From CAYXWM01 sp964468805 (GTDB lineage Bacteria; Bacillota; Clostridia; Lachnospirales; WRBF01): a stretch of 5,971 bases of DNA. The stretch is taken from assembly GCA_964468805.1 (NCBI GenBank), contig CAYXWM010000094.1, positions 1 through 5,971 on the forward strand. Direction: 5' to 3'. The position numbers and the translations under genes are program-made. The notes beneath the pieces are model-generated. The model was not told where the DNA came from. It did not search any database and saw nothing but the letters and a program-made list of their open reading frames with translations. Every line of letters begins with the position of its first letter. Positions within the stretch are counted from its first letter, which is position 1. Positions 5,938 through 5,971 of this stretch are shown piece after piece.

Positions 5938-5971
5938 CTATTCTTCGTAAACGGTTCGCTCTTGCGTTTTT
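5938..5971 (-). CDS. Possible 3' end of an upstream minus-strand gene (partial, unidentified)
   Basis: One minus-strand frame from the right edge reads KTQERTVYEE and stops at TAG (5940-5938). The composition looks like an ordinary protein C-terminus, but ten codons cannot identify a family. The other two minus-strand frames also stay open from the edge for a while, so the frame choice is a guess. Confidence 0.25.
   Translation of the reverse strand, partial: KTQERTVYEE

Overview
The window reads as chromosomal DNA of a low-to-moderate GC Gram-positive bacterium, most likely a member of the Clostridia or a related Firmicutes lineage. Three things support this: strong AGGAGG-type ribosome binding sites, a rimO-pgsA-cinA gene cluster of the kind seen in Firmicutes, and a secreted protein with three S-layer homology (SLH) domains. 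I cannot place it to genus from sequence alone. Every gene I can support lies on the minus strand, so transcription runs from high to low coordinates.

Right part (about 5687-5971): an AT-rich intergenic region. At its far edge there may be the last ten codons of another minus-strand gene, ending near 5938. The region carries a short palindrome and a repeated half-site that could be an operator, then a very good ribosome binding site for the next gene. Positions 3185-5686 encode an 833-residue exported surface protein. It has a signal peptide, three SLH domains, a tyrosine/proline-rich linker, a beta-strand-rich region that looks like a beta-helix, and four Ig-like modules. The two middle Ig-like modules are a near-identical tandem duplication. 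A clean intrinsic terminator with a GAAA tetraloop (3146-3174) closes this transcription unit.

Left part (1-3121): a promoter with a consensus -10 box lies just past that terminator and drives a tightly packed housekeeping operon. rimO (ribosomal protein S12 methylthiotransferase, TTG start) comes first. pgsA (phosphatidylglycerophosphate synthase) begins on the base after the rimO stop codon. cinA (competence/damage-inducible protein with a nicotinamide-nucleotide amidase domain) follows 12 bases later and runs off the left edge with its last few dozen residues missing.

The operon genes do not act in one pathway. They cover ribosome modification, membrane phospholipid synthesis and pyridine nucleotide salvage, and appear to be grouped by conserved gene order. 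The surface protein is a separate transcription unit and is the most individual part of the window. I see no CRISPR array, tRNA, rRNA, insertion sequence or prophage gene.
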